Assembly: GCA_023145955.1 (NCBI GenBank)
Contig: JAGLDA010000103.1
Location: 1-6,184 of the forward strand
Direction of reading: 5' to 3'
Length of the DNA: 6,184 nucleotides
DNA from: Bacteroidales bacterium
GTDB lineage: Bacteria; Bacteroidota; Bacteroidia; Bacteroidales; UBA1556
The notes beneath the pieces were generated by a model. That model saw only the letters and a list, made by a program, of their open reading frames with translations. It did no database searches and was not told the DNA's origin. Shown here in pieces: positions 4,891 to 6,184 of this stretch. A program made the position numbers and the translations under genes. Within the stretch, counting starts at the first letter, position 1, and each line of letters opens with the position of its first letter.

Positions 4891-6184
4891 ATGAAAGTAT
4901 TAATATTTTTATGGGTTTCAGCTATCTTTTTAATCCTCTCAATAGCATCATTTGCACAGCAAGATAAACTTATATTTGTACATAAAGAAGTCTCAAAAGC
5001 AATAGAGAATAATACTAGAAACAATATAGGAACTCCTGGTGGTGCTTATTGGCAAAACTTTTGTAATTATAATATAGAGGCTGAAATTATTGCTGATGAG
5101 TTTTTAATAAATGGCACAGAAACATTAAGCTATTTTAATAATAGTCCAGATACATTAAAGCAATTGTATTTTTCTAATATTCAGGATTTATTTAAGAAAG
5201 GTGTTCAGCGAGATTGGGATATGGGAACTAAGGATTTGCATGATGGTATAAAAATTATTTCAATATATATCGATGGTAATAAAATAGATATTAATCCTAT
5301 CAATAGGCGTATTTTGTATAGGAGTACAGATTTTATAATACTTCTAGATAAATATTTTGCGCCGAAATCACAGCATACTATTGTAATAAAATGGACTAAT
5401 ATTATTCCGCAGCACTTAACCATTAGAAATGGGGTTTATAATAATACAAATATGTTTATTGGGTATTGGTTTCCAAAAATGAAGGTATATGATGATATTT
5501 ATGGTTGGGCAAGAATTTCGCATACTGGTAATGCAGAGTTTTATCACGAATTTGGGAATTATAAGGTAGCTATTACTACGCCTAATGATTATAAGCTGTG
5601 GTCAACAGGGGTTTTGCAAAATGGTGAAGATTTATATTCTAAGAAAATACTTAAAAGAATAAAAAAGGCTTCAATGTCTGATGAAGTAGTAAATATTGTT
5701 ACCATAAAAGATATTGAAACCCATTCTGTATTGAAAGAAAAAGGAAAGCATTTATGGATACTTGAAGCAGACTCCGTGCCTGATTTTGCATTTGCAATTA
5801 GTAAGGATTATATTTGGGATGCTACTAGTATTGATATTGCAGGAAAAAGAGTAAATGTAAATGCAGTTTATAAAAAAAATAGCAAAGATTTTAATCAGGT
5901 AGCTGAAATAACGCGAAATGTAATAGATTTTTTCAGTAATAAAAATCCTGGTATTGATTATCCATACCCACAAATGACTGCTTTTAATGGTGGTGGTGGT
6001 ATGGAATATCCTGCTATGGTTAATGATGGAGACATGTCGAATTTTACTCATACTCTATACTTAACCGCACATGAGGTAGGACATACATATTTCCCATTTA
6101 ATACTGGACTAAATGAGCAGCGTTATGCATGGATGGATGAGGGTTTGATAACGTATTTTCCTCGCAAATTTGTTAAAGAATATG
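4891..6184 (+). CDS. Exported M1-family zinc metallopeptidase (3' end outside window)
   Basis: The window holds 431 residues of the N-terminal part and no stop. Residues 1-22 form a signal peptide ending ASFA with cleavage before Q23, so the enzyme is exported. Residues about 48-63 (TPGGAYWQNFCNYNIE) start the N-terminal beta domain typical of these proteins. The gluzincin active site is complete: the zinc motif HEVGH has His394 and His398 as ligands, Glu395 as catalytic base and Glu417 as third ligand exactly 18 residues after the motif (WMDEGLITYF). Upstream, GGGGMEYPAM (367-376) takes the place of the GxMEN exopeptidase motif. The Tyr that stabilises the transition state in M1 enzymes would lie beyond the edge. 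The family cleaves N-terminal residues from peptides; substrate specificity cannot be read here. Bacteroidota relatives are about 600-650 residues long, so about one third is missing. Start choice rests on the signal peptide and the A-rich leader. It is divergent from nusB. Confidence 0.93.
   Translation, partial: MKVLIFLWVSAIFLILSIASFAQQDKLIFVHKEVSKAIENNTRNNIGTPGGAYWQNFCNYNIEAEIIADEFLINGTETLSYFNNSPDTLKQLYFSNIQDLFKKGVQRDWDMGTKDLHDGIKIISIYIDGNKIDINPINRRILYRSTDFIILLDKYFAPKSQHTIVIKWTNIIPQHLTIRNGVYNNTNMFIGYWFPKMKVYDDIYGWARISHTGNAEFYHEFGNYKVAITTPNDYKLWSTGVLQNGEDLYSKKILKRIKKASMSDEVVNIVTIKDIETHSVLKEKGKHLWILEADSVPDFAFAISKDYIWDATSIDIAGKRVNVNAVYKKNSKDFNQVAEITRNVIDFFSNKNPGIDYPYPQMTAFNGGGGMEYPAMVNDGDMSNFTHTLYLTAHEVGHTYFPFNTGLNEQRYAWMDEGLITYFPRKFVKEY

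Noticed and set aside
5205..5423. Open frame of 72 codons on the minus strand
   Set aside because: Antisense to the clearly coding M1 peptidase gene; no recognisable domain.
5752..6051. Open frame of 99 codons on the minus strand
   Set aside because: Antisense to the M1 peptidase gene across its GGGGMEYPAM region; no domain, and real coding evidence is on the other strand.
1..6184. Mobile element, CRISPR array, tRNA/rRNA gene or defence island
   Set aside because: No terminal inverted repeats, transposase or integrase motifs, regularly spaced repeat array or cloverleaf was seen; the recognisable genes are housekeeping or envelope genes.

Overview
The window is AT-rich chromosomal DNA that looks like a member of the Bacteroidota. 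Four observations support this. There is a DUF4294 gene, a family I know from this phylum. NusB is of the long, roughly 320-residue Bacteroidota type. Exported proteins have signal peptides ending in an Ala-Gln cleavage junction. Promoter-like sites match TAnnTTTG, and A-rich leaders stand in for Shine-Dalgarno sequences. I see no tRNA, rRNA, CRISPR array, insertion sequence or phage gene. Base composition looks even across the window.

Layout from left to right: (1) 1-569, minus strand, an exported DUF4294 protein cut by the left window edge. (2) 570-803, a divergent intergenic region with one TAnnTTTG promoter in each direction. (3) 804-1829, plus strand, an exported HtrA-like serine protease with one PDZ domain, followed by a strong hairpin terminator at 1852-1902. 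(4) 1901-4714, a minus-strand cluster transcribed in the order nusB, Elp3-like radical SAM protein, DUF6873-type protein. The last two genes overlap by 17 bp, and a 24-bp-period direct repeat lies between nusB and the radical SAM gene. (5) 4715-4890, a divergent intergenic region with two TAnnTTTG boxes placed back to back, plus a leader hairpin. (6) 4891-6184, plus strand, an exported M1-family zinc metallopeptidase cut by the right window edge.

Two themes stand out. The plus-strand genes (HtrA-like protease, M1 peptidase) and the left-edge DUF4294 protein belong to the cell envelope and secreted-protein handling. The minus-strand cluster is cytoplasmic: transcription antitermination (NusB), a radical SAM enzyme related to the catalytic half of Elp3, and a protein of unknown function with a predicted guanidino-modifying-enzyme (GME) fold. 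The overlapping radical SAM/DUF6873 pair is the least understood part and the best candidate for an uncharacterised functional unit. The rest is ordinary housekeeping sequence.

For three genes the longest open frame begins at a TTG that I judge not to be the real start. I moved the starts to ATG 4714 (nusB), GTG 3566 (radical SAM) and ATG 2575 (DUF6873).
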